Assembly (NCBI GenBank): GCA_013396995.1
Contig: VWZP01010939.1
Location: 2,999 to 66,998, forward strand
Source of the DNA: Dicaeum eximium
Taxonomy: Eukaryota > Chordata > Aves > Passeriformes > Dicaeidae
Length of the DNA: 64,000 nt
Direction of reading: 5' to 3'
Made by a program: the position numbers and the translations under genes. Within the stretch, counting starts at the first letter, position 1, and the number at the start of each line of letters is the position of its first letter. The notes beneath the pieces are model-generated. The model ran no database searches. It was not told where the DNA came from and saw nothing but the letters and a program-made list of their open reading frames with translations. Below, piece after piece: positions 26,447-37,865 of this stretch.

Positions 26447-28020
26447 GGACCACAACGATGTCATGAGGTTATGTAGAGAGAGTATCAGAAGAGCCAAAGT
26501 CCAACTTAATTTGGCTACTACCATAGAAGACAGTAAAAAGTGCTTCTATAAATACATCAGTCACAAAAGAAGGGCTAAGGAAGTTGTCCATCTTTCACTG
26601 GAGGCAGGGGGAAACAGAGTGACAAAAGACATGGTAAAGGCGGAAGTACCTAATACCTTCTTTGCCTTATGGTAAGACCATAAAAGTTGTTCCCCTGGTA
26701 GTGAGCCCTCTGAGCTGGAAAACAAGGGGCAGGGAGCAGAATAAAGCCTCCACACTTTGGGGGATCTGGTCACCGACCTACCACACTACTTAGACACAGA
26801 CAAGTCTATGGGACCAGATGGGAGCCACCCCAAGGTACTGAGGGAACTGGTAAATATGCTCACTGAGACACTTTCCATTATTTTCCAGCAGTCCTAGTTA
26901 ACCTGGGAGGTCCCAGGTGACTGGAGATTTGCAGGTGTGATGGCTGTCTACAGAAGGGCCAGAAGGAGGATCCAGGGAATTGCAGGTCTGTCAGCCTGAG
27001 CTCAGTGTTAAGGAGGTCATGGAATAGATCATCCTGAGTGCCATCATGCAGGGCATACAGGACAACCAGAGGATCAGACAGACGGGTTTAGGAAAGGCAG
27101 TTCCTGCTTGAGAACCTGATCTTCTTCCATGACAGGGTGTCCAGCTTAGTGAATGGTGGAAAGGCAGTGTATGTTGTCTACCTGGAATTCAGTAAAGCTT
27201 TTGACATCATTTTCCACAACATTCTTCTGGACAAATTGGCTGCTCATGGCTTGGACGGGGGGACAGTTGGCTGGGTAAAAAACTGTGAGTGGCTGGGTCC
27301 AGGGAGTGGTGCTGAATGGAATTACATCCATCTGGGGCTGGTCACTGGTAGGGTTCCTCAGGGCTCAGTACTGGGGCCATCCCTGATTTGTATCTTTATT
27401 GATGATCTGGACAAGGGCATGGAGTGCACCCTCAGTCAGTTTGCAGATGACACCACGCTGGGTGGGAGTGTGGATCTGCTGGAGGGCAGGAAGTCCCTGC
27501 AGAGGATCTGGACAGGCTGCATCCATGGGCTGAGGCCAGTGGAGTGAGGTTCAACAAGGCCCAGTGCCAGGGCCTGCCCCTGGGTCACAACAGCCCCAGG
27601 CAGTGCCACAGGCTGGGACAGAGGGGCTGGAAAGCTGTCCAGTTCTGGAAAGACTTTGCAGTGCTGGAGCATGTCCACAAAAGAGCAACAAAACTGGTGA
27701 AGGGTCTGGAGCACAAGTCCTGTGAGGAGCAGCTGAGGGAGCTGGGGATGTTTAGCCTGGAGAAAAGGAGGCTCAGGGAACACCTTACCACTCTCTACAA
27801 TTCCCTGAAAGGAGGTTGTGGCCAGGTGGGGTCAGCCCCTTCTCCCAGCAACTGATTGTACAAGATGAAACAGCCTCAAATTTTTTCAGGACAGGTTTAG
27901 ATTGGATGTTAGGAGCACTTTCCTCACTAAAAAAGTTGTCAAGTATTGGACCAGATTCTTCAGTGGTGGAGTCAGCATCCCTGGAGGTATTTAGAAGATG
28001 TGTAGATATAGCACTTGGTA
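26447..28020 (+). pseudogene. Decayed CR1 LINE ORF2 (reverse transcriptase) fragment
   Basis: The + strand reads as CR1 ORF2 in pieces. The first (26463-26672) is MRLCRESIRRAKVQLNLATT and following, with a KKCFYKYI block typical of the CR1 region before the RT. The second (27137-27547) is the RT core, with YLEFSKAFDIIFHNILLDKL, the VPQGSVLGP box and the FADD catalytic motif (QFADDTTLGG). The third, in another frame (27544-27855), has the HKRATKLVKGLEH...LRELGMFSLEKRRL block that lies near the CR1 C-terminus. Frameshifts, stops and an internal deletion between the second and third blocks make it inactive. The last recognisable CR1 sequence is near 28020, short of the usual 3' repeat. No target-site duplication was found. 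Confidence 0.93.
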
Positions 28021-29280
28021 CCCACCATCAAAGAGGACTGAGGACTGGTTAATAGACTGGATTTGCGTGAGTTCACAAGGGCAGACAGAATACATCCAAA
28101 GGTGCAAAAGAAGCTGGCCATTTCCTAAGGCAGCAGGCTCAAAGCCTAGCATCCAGATTTTAACAAGCAGCAGCCTCAGAGATGATACAAGACCTGACAC
28201 TCTTTAGCCTCCCTATTCTCTACAGACAAGACAAACCAATAAAATAAACTTTAGCTTCGTATATTCTTCAACTGGAGTCTAAAATTCATGTTTAGATTGC
28301 TAAGGTAATGCAGTTTGTCAGCACTAAGAGAAGAGAGTGATGTAATTTGTGCAGGAGGTGAACTTTGGATACATTTGGATACATTTAGACCATTCTTTGG
28401 GAAAAAAATCCTTAACTTTTAGATTCAGCAGGCTGAGTTTTTAATGCTCTAACTTGGACTAACCAAACCTAAAGGACTAAGACATTAAGAATGAAATAAA
28501 ATTACAAAAATATTCTAAGCTTTATCAAAGAAGATTATCTGAAAAGAAGAAATAAGGAAACCTATTCAAATTCAATAATAAATCTTTCAACTGAAAGTCT
28601 GTAGAGGTTAGTATAATCTAAACCATTAGGAATATAATTTTATATGTTATTGGTAGTTTTTCTACAGAGCTTCAAAGTACATATTTTCCACAGTTTTGGA
28701 CACTTTAATGTCATTAGTAAAGACATTTTTAACATAAAGATAAATTGGCAGAGACCAGCCTACTCTGTGTCTGCATGAGGATTTTTTGGTTTTAGTTTTG
28801 CCTTTAGCTGTTTGTAGTGCCAAAGCTGGAAATGGAGGGCTCCACACTGGAAATTTTTCTCATACAAAATTATTGTTTTTAATGACAGAAGAAAGGACAT
28901 GTGTCCCTGAGAGCACTGTAGATCTTCTGTGAGGAGCCCTACTGCAGCCTGCTTGTCACTTTGCTTGGCTAGGAATGTCTTGCATAAGGATATCTTCATT
29001 TTGAATCCAAACACACTGTCTAGTTACTCTCCTAGTTCTCCTGGTATATCTGTGACACTGAATGTATTAAACTCGGTGCTTTGTTTCAAGCCTTACAGCA
29101 CTGCAAGAAAAGTATTTTACCTATTAACTATAAAATGTGTGAAGGACTACAAGTGGGCTAAAATCTGTATGAATAGAAAATACTCAGGTTAAATATGCTC
29201 AGTGACTGGGTTTCTCTCAGTAATAATATCAAGTTGTCTAATGTCTAGGACATGAATAGGGCCACATCAGTAGTTCAACA
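28021..29280. other. Intron sequence between CR1 and LTR
   Basis: No gene or element was recognised. A direct doublet of GGATACATTT lies near 28368-28387. The short ORFs resemble nothing known. Confidence 0.6.
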
Positions 29281-29286
29281 GAGGAG

Positions 29287-29844
29287 TGTTGGAGTCCGAA
29301 ATGCAGGGAAATCTCAGAACTTTGAGCCTGTAAGCCAAAGTTTAGAATTTAACATAATATTTGATCTGAGACCTCGGCTTCCAAACTTAAGTACTAAAAG
29401 CAAGAATGTAGATTTATAGTTTAAAGCAAAGACATGTTAAGCTAAGTAAAAGAAAGTCTGGAATTTTAGAGTTTAAAATATAGAAAAGATAAAGTAGTTA
29501 CAAAGATAAACAAAGAGATTAAAATGCAGTATTATAAGTTTGTGTGTCATAACATGATTAACTAAGAAAGTTTACACAGTAACATGAGGCCGTAAGACAA
29601 AATATTTGAAGATTAAGTCAAAAACATAAATATCCTTGTTAGTAGTGTTTTATTAGTCAATAACTCCTTAAAAAGTCTTGTAACTAAGACTCTGAAGACC
29701 TGCTAAACCATGTCATAACAATGTGAGCTAAACTCACCCTTCCTACCTACGTAAAAAATAAGAAAAATAAACTACATCATCAAAAATATCTCAGAAGTCG
29801 CATCTCAAATTCCTTCCAAAATTCCCCACAAGTAAATTATTGCA
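29287..29844 (+). mobile_element. Candidate solo ERV LTR (558 bp) with near-perfect 6-bp target-site duplication
   Basis: The block starts TGTTGGAGTC and ends ATTGCA, the TG...CA termini of LTRs. It is flanked by GAGGAG (29281-29286) and GAGGAA (29845-29850), a 6-bp duplication with one mismatch. Six bp is the class II (alpha/beta, ERVK-like) size. An AATAAA at 29766-29771 lies in the right part, where an LTR poly(A) signal belongs. The A-rich text differs from the flanks and resembles passerine LTRs I recall, but I cannot name the family. No primer-binding site or internal coding region adjoins it, so it would be a solo LTR formed by recombination. The orientation is inferred from the AATAAA. 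Confidence 0.55.
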
Positions 29845-32800
29845 GAGGAAAATGATGGAACTTGCAGTTACCCAGAGTCTTCTTGGAAATCTACTTTTCA
29901 ATGGGACATTGGTTTAGTACAAAGATGTTTTTGCAAACACACATCTTGAAATTGCACCTACAGTAATATATCAGCTTTCTGCTTATCTCTCAACAAACAT
30001 GTGACTGAAAGCCCTGCAGAGCCTTTGCAACACAAAATTATCACTATTGCAAAAGTCCTGCAGCCAAAGAAGAGAAACGGAGTGTATTGTGTTAGCTCTA
30101 CTTCTTCCACCTTTTTGATGGCTTCTTCTATCAATTTTCTTCATGTTTATTTCTCTTCAGACTGCATGGAAGGAATGTGGGAGCTCCCTATTGGTATTTA
30201 TTCATACTCTTAAATTTTCAGTGTGAGAAGTGGCAGCTCTGCTTTCTGTATAATGAGAGCAGCTGAAGAAATCCTGCCTGTCTCAAAAATACAAGCATAT
30301 GTCAAAGGACTTCTGATCTGTGGGTTAGTGGTGAGAACTGTTACTATGATATGGAACCATCACTTTCAAGTGACACTAGTATTATGTTGGCAGTAAAATT
30401 TAATTATTGCATGCTATGCTGTGTGTTTTGGAAATGGTATGCAAAGGTAAATGGACAGCTTAATTGTCCCATTACACAGGAATAACATTCATCACTGTAA
30501 AGCAAATCCATTTCAATGAAGCATGTCACAGACTGTTTTGCATTGCTCCTGAGATGCAGCTTCTCAGTGTATGCATTTGGATTTTACTCTGTCATTCAAA
30601 TCTGTTGCCAATGGCTATTTCAAGTTAGGTTTATGGGAGAATAAAGGAATTAAATTTGCCCAACTTTCATTGCATGTGTTTCATGCAGCCCTAATTTTCT
30701 GATTATGGAAAATAAAAATATAAATATAGTTAGTGCACATATTTGTGTATGTTAAATTTTAGGGAATAGTTATTATTGCATTTTGCCAAGAAAAAATAAG
30801 TAATTCAAGAACTTATATTCCATTCTTTCAGAAATTATAGTTACTTTTTTGATTTTGTTACACCCAGTGTAACAGCACAACAGCTGATGAGATTGTTGTG
30901 TATGGGTCTGATGGCCTCCTTTGCTGTGCTCTGCTGGTTGATGCTGACACATCTGTGCTGGCAGACAGTGTCTATACAGAGAGGGAGAGCTGTGTGACTG
31001 ATGTGTATTAGCAGGACTGCAGAGAGGGGCAGAGCAGAGATCTTTGAAGGGGCCTTCAATTTATCTTTTTGACTGCAGCACTAGCACAATTGATGGTTGT
31101 GATGGCAGTACCTTCTATGCACTGCATTGCCTCAGCTTCTGCTTGTCTCTGTGAAGCTCATACTGTTCCAGTTGCTCTGAATTTTAGTGTCTGTCCCTGG
31201 CAGATATGATACAATAATTTCCTTTCATAAGGACACCTTTCATACCTTTTTTCCTTTCATGCCTGACACCTCATCTGTGGCCAGGAGAGACAATGCTGAC
31301 ATCTTTAAATTCTTTGCTCTCTCATCCTAGACATCTTGTTCACAGTCTTCAGAGGGATGCCTGAAAATTGAGGTTGAATGGGAAGCTTGCAGTTTAAACT
31401 AGAAGCACTTGTTACCTTCTGTAAGACTTTTTGAAACAGCAGTTTCACTAACTTTGAGCATAGTGTGAGGCATGTGTATTCTTTTATCTAATGGAAGGAA
31501 AGAGAATTTTCAGACTGAATGGTATTTGTTTAATACAGTATTGAGGCATCTGGAAACATGGGCAAGGACTCTTAGGAGGGAAGCAGCTTGATTCTTTTCC
31601 AAGCAGGGGTATATATTTGCACCTTTTCTGTGCTTTGATATTCAGTTTTAAATGGAATTATTCAAGATGCATTTACCACTGACAAGTTCTTATTGTTTCT
31701 TGAACTCACCATTAGCATCTGCTCTGCTGTACTGTTGATGCAGTACCTGTTTGTCTCAAAAGATCATCTTATTTTAACTTAAGCAAACAGTTCAGGTGCA
31801 TTTTTTTGTATGATGTTGGGAGTAGTTATAAAATTCAGTTACAGAAGAAAAGTCCTTCCCCCTGGGAACATAGAGAAAGGTTTTAAGGCACCAGCATGGA
31901 TTCAAGACCTTAATAGTGTTAGAAGGCTCCTGAATTCTTATCTTTTTAATCAGCTATCTCTTCTTCATCTGTTTATCTACTTGGATTTTCTTATAAATTG
32001 TTTTCTGCTCGCTATAGCACCTCTCTAGCTTGCTTGAAATACTACTTAGGCAAAATGTCACATTCTCTTGAAAAATATCTTGACTGTCTGGCCTACATTG
32101 GAGTACTCACAAGTTTCCACTGGAATGCCAGGTTGCCTTGCATGCCACATGTGACCAAACAAACACAAAGGTTGCTGTTTAGGAATTACTATTAGGGTAA
32201 ATTACTTCCTCAGGCTCTTTCATGTTGTATTTTGACCACTCAAATCATGTTCAGATGTAAATGCATTAGATGAGAAAATACATACCCTTCTCTTGTATTT
32301 TCTTAAAGATGCCCCATTACCACAATAGCAAACTGATTAATTTTGCAATAAGTAGGCTTTATAAAAATTTCACTAGTACTGTGCAGGTTTATGACCTACA
32401 CAAAGAAGCAGAGACCTGATGATCTCAATTAAGAAAACCTAAAGCATCAGGTCCAAAATTTCCATGTCTTGTATTCCAGCATTATTTAGACTTAGACTTA
32501 GAAAAAACTGCTAATGAAAGCACAATGGGAAAAGGAGAATTCTCACCTTGTATTGTAACTGAGAAGTTGCAAGGACATTGTTAGCTTGTGTCTGTTCTCC
32601 ACCCAACTCTGTGGATAAATAACTGCCAACACTGGACCTCCCAGAAGTGCATGGCTAATTCAAAAGTCTTTTATTCTTACTTCAAGCTCTGTCTGATGAA
32701 ATGGGTTTTATAACAGTGCTTCAAATTACCAGTACTCTACCCTGGCACAAAGTCTTTCTTTCAGAAAGGTTTCTTAAGCTAGCAGCACCATTGTAATAAA

Positions 32801-33939
32801 GAACTAACAAAAATAATCTTAAATAAATAAATGGAGGGAGCAGGGTAGGGCAAAAATGAGTGAAGTGTCTTTTTGGCATTACCTCTTAGTCTTGAATATT
32901 TCAAATTTAGCATGCGGCTGTCCCCTTTTCCAGTATGGTGTGGGGGAAAATGAGGGAAAATTCAAGTTGTGGTAGTTTGGTAGGTGGACTGAGAGCAATA
33001 TAAGTCTCTTATGCTTTGGATATTCCTCAAAATAATGTAATGTAATGCATGTAATTAGTTGGCTAGTTGCATTTAATGCTGAATTGATTTGTTTTATCAG
33101 GCGCCACCTTATAGTGATGAATATGTTTTCCTAAAGAGGAGGAGCAGATGAAGCAACTTAAAATCCCTTAGTCCTTCTCTTCGACTTGCATTTGCCTCTT
33201 TCTTCACACACAAAGGGATGATGTCTCTTCTCTCAGTTCTGTATGACAGATTCTTCAGCAGTGCATTTGTTGTTGACCTTCATCAGCACTAAGTTCCTCA
33301 GGAATTTGCTTGTCGCGGTAGGTCTTTTGTAGTTCATGGAAAGAAAAGTCCTGGAAAATGAGCTAATGGCATTGTCAGGATAGATGTATTGATAGCCTGA
33401 TCCTCAATGCAAACATATTCTGAGTTACTGTGGAGATAATATGTCATCTTCAGCTGCTCTGCATTATCTTCTCATGGAGCTCCTGGCAGGCAGTTTAGAG
33501 GTCACTCCAGTCTCTCTGAGAGCTGTGTTTTTCCAGGCAGGATGGAGAATGATCTGAGCAGTGCCAGGAAGTTAAGGACAGGGATAAATCCTTTTCAGAT
33601 TTGTATTTGCAAAGAAATATTTAGTAGTAATGATCATTTATGTGATAAATATTAAATATTAGTCTGACTGAACAGTGCCAAAGGGCTCGTTTATAGATTT
33701 AGGAAGATGCGGTTTATTCTTCACTGTGCCAACAGTAGGAAAATAGGAATTTTTTTGTGTGTGTGTATGTGTGAATATTGCTGTCATGGTTTGACACTGG
33801 CCAAACGCCAGGCACCCACGAGAGTTGCTCGCTCACCCTCCTCTGCTACAGCTGGGCAAAGGAGAGAAAAGGGAAAAAAAGTTAAGGAAGGCTTCATGAG
33901 TGAGACAAAGACTGGAAGAAATGTTTCAAGGGCAAAACA

Positions 33940-33940
33940 N
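33940..33940. other. Single N, assembly join inside the LTR
   Basis: A lone N interrupts the LTR at the point where the usual middle of the element seems absent. It probably marks a contig join of unknown size rather than one unknown base. Confidence 0.7.
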
Positions 33941-34000
33941 TCTCCCAGTGATCACAGCCTGCTCCAGGCATCCACTGCTCCTGCATGGGCACCTCTGCCA

Positions 34001-34155
34001 TGGGCTGTGGGTGGACTCTGCATCCCCCTGGATCCCCATGGGCTGTGAGTGGACTCTGCATCCCCCTGGATCCCCACAGGCTGTGGGTGGATCTCTGTAT
34101 CCCCTGTGGATCCCCATGGGCTGTGGGTGGATCTCTACACCCCTGTGGATCCCCA
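34001..34155 (+). repeat. Four-copy tandem repeat (38-40 bp) inside the LTR
   Basis: The units are at about 34001-34038, 34039-34076, 34077-34116 and 34117-34155. Each begins with GGGCTGTGGGTGGA or a close variant and ends TGGATCCCCA. The first two differ from one another by about one base, while the last two form a second subtype with TCTCTG/TCTCTA. Such arrays are a feature of this repeat family and vary in copy number. They create overlapping proline-rich open frames that should not be taken as genes. Confidence 0.9.
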
Positions 34156-34853
34156 TGGGCTGCAGGGACACAACTGCCTCACCGTGGTCTCACCCATGGC
34201 CTGCAGAGGAATCTCAGCTCTGGTGCCTGGAGCACTTCCCCTCCTTCCCACTGACCTTGGTGTTCTCCATGTTGTTTCCCTCACATGTTCTCACCTCCTC
34301 CTCTTCTCTGACTAGAAGCCGAAACCTTGTGCCTTTGTTTTGATTTTCTTCTTAAATCTGTCATCACAGAGGCGTTACCAGCCTCTCACTGGCCCAGTTT
34401 TGGCCAGCAGCATGTCCATCTTCAGAGCCATCAGGCTCTGCTGGACCTGGTGGAAGCTTCCAGCAGCTCCTCACAGGAGCCATCCTTGTGGACTCCCTAC
34501 CACCAAAAACCAGGCCATGCCAAAATAATACAATTGCCTTCATTCCATAAGAGGCCATAATGATCTAGAGACTAACAAGTAGCTGGCCTGGCAGTTTAAT
34601 GAGGGAAGTCTCTTCCATATGTTTTTTATCATGGACCATAGGTACTGATACTTGGAAGGTATTGAATCACATGGCTGATAAAAGGAAGCACAAGAGAAAA
34701 GCTTTGTACTAGGAAGTTTTCTGGGCATTTAATCATAAACTTTTAGGTTTCATATCTGTAACAGTAATTGTTGTATTACTGTCCATATAATCACGCTAAA
34801 GCAAATACGAACCATTTGAGGCATAAATTAATTTATTTTAATCTGTAAAATTG

Positions 34854-35302
34854 ATAGAATCTCAGAATATTCTGAGTTTGAGGAGACCCACAAGGATCAT
34901 TAAAGTCCAACTCCTGGCCCTGCTCAGCACAATCCCCAAGAGTCACACCCTGTGCCTGAGAGCATTGTCCAAATGCTTTTTTGAACCCTTCCAGGCTGGT
35001 GCTGTGACCACTTCCTTGGGAGTCTGTTCCAGTGCTCTGGGTGAAAATCACCCTCTGGGTGAAAAACCCTTTTCTGATCTCCAACCTAAACTTCCCCTGA
35101 CACAACTTCAGGCCATTCCCTCACATCCTGTCACGGGTCACCACAAAGAAGACATCAGTGCCTGCCCCTCCTCTTCGTCTATAGAGGAAGTTGTAACTGC
35201 AGTGAGGTCTCCCCTCCTGTTCTCCAGGCTGACCTGATCTCAGCCACTCCTCATACGGCTTCCCCTGAAGGCCCTTCACCATCCTTGTTGCCCTCCTTGT
35301 GT
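34854..35302 (-). mobile_element. CR1 LINE 3' end, reverse orientation
   Basis: The + strand shows the reversed CR1 3' region: AGAATCTCAGAATATTCTGA, then GACCCACAAGGATCATTA, CTGAGAGCATTGTCCAAATG, GTGCTGTGACCACTTCCTTG, CACCCTCTGGGTGAAAAACC, and CTCATACGGCTTCCCCTGAA further in. This is about 450 bp of the well-known avian CR1 tail with scattered mutations and a small duplication around 35036-35066. The insertion is 5'-truncated and non-coding. Confidence 0.94.
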
Positions 35303-36017
35303 CATGTTTCCTACTAACCCCTCTTCCACTCCCCTTTCTTTCCTCCTTGGCAACTCTGTATTGGTATGTGAGGTTGTTGCCATCTTTGGTTATTGGGGTC
35401 TAGTGCTTGCTCAAAAATGATTGCTCTGCTCATACTCATAGAACTTTGTACTTCTGATCATTTCCTGTCAGTAGTGTGTCAGGTCTGGACCTCTTTACCT
35501 TCCAAGATCAGATGCATCCAGTTTAGGGAAATGGAAGCAGGTAGGATTGAATGCCATAGCATTGCAGAAAGTAAAAATAGAGGTAGCTGAACACCAAGCC
35601 ACAAGACACCTGCTGTGATAACATATGCAATTGTAACACACTTTAAGGGAAGAATGAGTCCAGAGGCTGAAAGCATTGCTTGTTTTGAGGGACAAACAGA
35701 AGTGAATACTGAGCCACATTTATATATTTGCCCATACTCTGAAATGACCTCTAGAGACGTCTGGAATAGAACAAAAACAATTGGTTTGTGCTGATATAGT
35801 GATACAAGGCATGGCTTTCTGAAGTGGCAAGAGACTTTCTAAACTGTCAGGTGGATGTACAGTGTTCAAATGTTCTTGTTGCTGCATTTCATAATTAGAG
35901 GCTTCATTTGAGGAAGCAGTGACATTTCCATCAACAGGAAGATGTACACTTTGCTTTTCAAGGGACAAAACCACTGAAACTAAATTCATTGCTCCTCAGT
36001 GTCAGTGCTTCCACTAA

Positions 36018-36018
36018 N
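36018..36018. other. Single N, 20 bp before an OXCT1 acceptor
   Basis: The N lies in the acceptor region of the exon that starts at 36039, upstream of AAATTTTATTTTAG. The exon itself is intact, but the branch-point and pyrimidine-tract region may be misassembled. Confidence 0.7.
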
Positions 36019-36038
36019 CATTAAAAATTTTATTTTAG

Positions 36039-36128
36039 GGTAAGATGGTGAAAGGAATGGGGGGTGCAATGGACCTGGTATCCAGTGCACAGACCAAAGT
36101 GGTTGTCACCATGGAGCACTCAGCCAAG
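36039..36128 (+). CDS. OXCT1: OXCT1 coding exon (presumed exon 14)
   Basis: The acceptor is TTTTATTTTAG and the donor is AAG|GTAAGG. The 30 in-phase codons read GKMVKGMGGAMDLVSS, then AQTKVVVTMEHSAK. They match human residues 417-446 with about one change (AQT for AKT). The glycine-rich KGMGGAMDL motif is strongly conserved in the C-terminal CoA-transferase domain, and MEH is part of the same fold. It is phase 0 on both sides. The exon is not included in the 604-bp duplication, which begins 75 bp downstream. Confidence 0.98.
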
Positions 36129-36203
36129 GTAAGGCTCTGCCACTCCTTTCTAATTCAGTGTTTTGTGCTGCACAAAAGACAAAAAATAAACAGGAAAAGA
36201 AGG

Positions 36204-36807
36204 ACATATTCATTGTGTTACTTTGTGAGGATTTGACAGTTTTGCTGTTAGTTATAGTGGTGATGCAACTGGAGGCCAGGGTAACATGGCTCCTTTCCTC
36301 TTGTAAGTGAATCATTCACCATGGGGAAAAAAATGAAATATTAACTTCATGTTTAAAAGCTGCACACATTTTTTTAGCTACTTCATGCAAATTTAATGGG
36401 GGTGACCATTGCCAAAGCTATAGTAGATGCTACTCTACTCTTTGCCTCAGAATAATTTGAAAAATGAGGTTTCCCATGGTTAAATACTTGTTATGATGGA
36501 AAGATATTTACCTTTGAAGTTGCCAGTCAAATTGGTACTGACAGATTAATAGAATATATTTTTTTGTCATGATGAGGTGCAGGCTGCCTTACATCATGAT
36601 CTGTAAGTGGTTAATCTAGAGATCTCTTTGGGGGAGGCACTGGTACAGGTATATGCTATAGATACAAGTTCCCCCAAAAGATCATAAGAAAGTTTTCATT
36701 TGAAACTTCTAACAGAGGTGAAAAAATGTACTGAAGGAGAAAAATCTCTATTTTTGTTTAAATTTTTGTTTAAAAATTTACCTTTTGTTTAATTATTGTG
36801 TTTCTGT
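36204..36807 (+). repeat. 604-bp direct duplication, copy 1
   Basis: Every line compared by eye matches 37069-37672 at a constant offset of 865 bp, with no mismatch or indel noticed. The copy ends exactly at the N at 36808. Perfect identity in intron DNA and N-bounded edges point to two unmerged overlapping contigs. Confidence 0.93.
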
Positions 36808-37068
36808 NTGGTACTACTCAGATTTCAGTTACACCTCAGGGAAAGAGCCATGGCAGTGGCTCTCCGTACTCATCACTGTTCTCTTATTTGCATCATATAG
36901 AGCTGAGAATGAGGCAGCTCTTTTCACTCTGTTGGTGTTAAAATACTGTGGTTATGAAACAGGTGGGCTTTCGATGCAGGAAAAGTTGGCTTATCCTGTG
37001 CTGTCACTTGCAGCTACAATATTATATTTAAAATAAATAAATTATTTAAAAATAAATAAATAATACTN
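36808..37068. other. 259-bp insert bounded by single Ns between the two duplicate copies
   Basis: Ns at 36808 and 37068 enclose 259 bases. The left part is unremarkable and the right end is an AATAAATAAATT-type A/T-rich tract. It may be a small misplaced contig or the real allele-specific insertion that broke the assembly. I do not recognise it as a repeat. The 83-codon ORF that overlaps it crosses the N and is meaningless. Confidence 0.7.
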
Positions 37069-37672
37069 ACATATTCATTGTGTTACTTTGTGAGGATTTG
37101 ACAGTTTTGCTGTTAGTTATAGTGGTGATGCAACTGGAGGCCAGGGTAACATGGCTCCTTTCCTCTTGTAAGTGAATCATTCACCATGGGGAAAAAAATG
37201 AAATATTAACTTCATGTTTAAAAGCTGCACACATTTTTTTAGCTACTTCATGCAAATTTAATGGGGGTGACCATTGCCAAAGCTATAGTAGATGCTACTC
37301 TACTCTTTGCCTCAGAATAATTTGAAAAATGAGGTTTCCCATGGTTAAATACTTGTTATGATGGAAAGATATTTACCTTTGAAGTTGCCAGTCAAATTGG
37401 TACTGACAGATTAATAGAATATATTTTTTTGTCATGATGAGGTGCAGGCTGCCTTACATCATGATCTGTAAGTGGTTAATCTAGAGATCTCTTTGGGGGA
37501 GGCACTGGTACAGGTATATGCTATAGATACAAGTTCCCCCAAAAGATCATAAGAAAGTTTTCATTTGAAACTTCTAACAGAGGTGAAAAAATGTACTGAA
37601 GGAGAAAAATCTCTATTTTTGTTTAAATTTTTGTTTAAAAATTTACCTTTTGTTTAATTATTGTGTTTCTGT
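37069..37672 (+). repeat. 604-bp direct duplication, copy 2
   Basis: This is identical to 36204-36807 as far as read. It starts immediately after the N at 37068 and continues on the right into unique sequence (TATTCCAAGTTTATT), so this copy is the one joined to the downstream intron. Confidence 0.93.
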
Positions 37673-37865
37673 TATTCCAAGTTTATTATATGTCTGCAAC
37701 AAGAATTAATTTTGTATTGTTCAAAGTAATATCTCTTGTCAGAATTTGCATGGTAAACTATAGTAGGTATGTAAATATGAGAGTAAATATATTAACAGTT
37801 GTGTTTTTAAAATGGGATTTGAAGAATTAATTTTCACTTGAAAATAGAAACAAATATATATTGAA

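Larger units (their letters stand above)
33777..34537 (+). mobile_element. ERV LTR or LTR-like non-autonomous element with perfect 5-bp target-site duplication
   Basis: The element itself is 33782-34532. It opens TGTCATGGTTTGACACTGGC and closes GCCAAAATAATACA, so the termini are TG...CA. It is flanked on both sides by ATTGC (33777-33781 and 34533-34537). A 5-bp duplication fits ERVL-type integration. The opening, the TGGATCCCCATGGGCTG units and the CACAGAGGCGTTACCAGCCT block match a common long avian LTR element as I recall it. The copy seems to lack several hundred bases of the middle exactly at the N at 33940. No viral coding region is present. ORFs across its GC-rich half are by-products of the tandem repeat. 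Confidence 0.85.

Noticed and set aside
33900..34343. Overlapping 88-147-codon proline/tryptophan-rich ORFs
   Set aside because: They translate the tandem array inside the LTR in several frames, and one crosses the N. No independent coding evidence.
34851..35237. 128-codon + strand ORF
   Set aside because: It lies antisense to the reversed CR1 3' region, which is non-coding in this direction.
36785..37036. 83-codon ORF between the duplicate copies
   Set aside because: It crosses an N and the edge of a probable assembly artefact.
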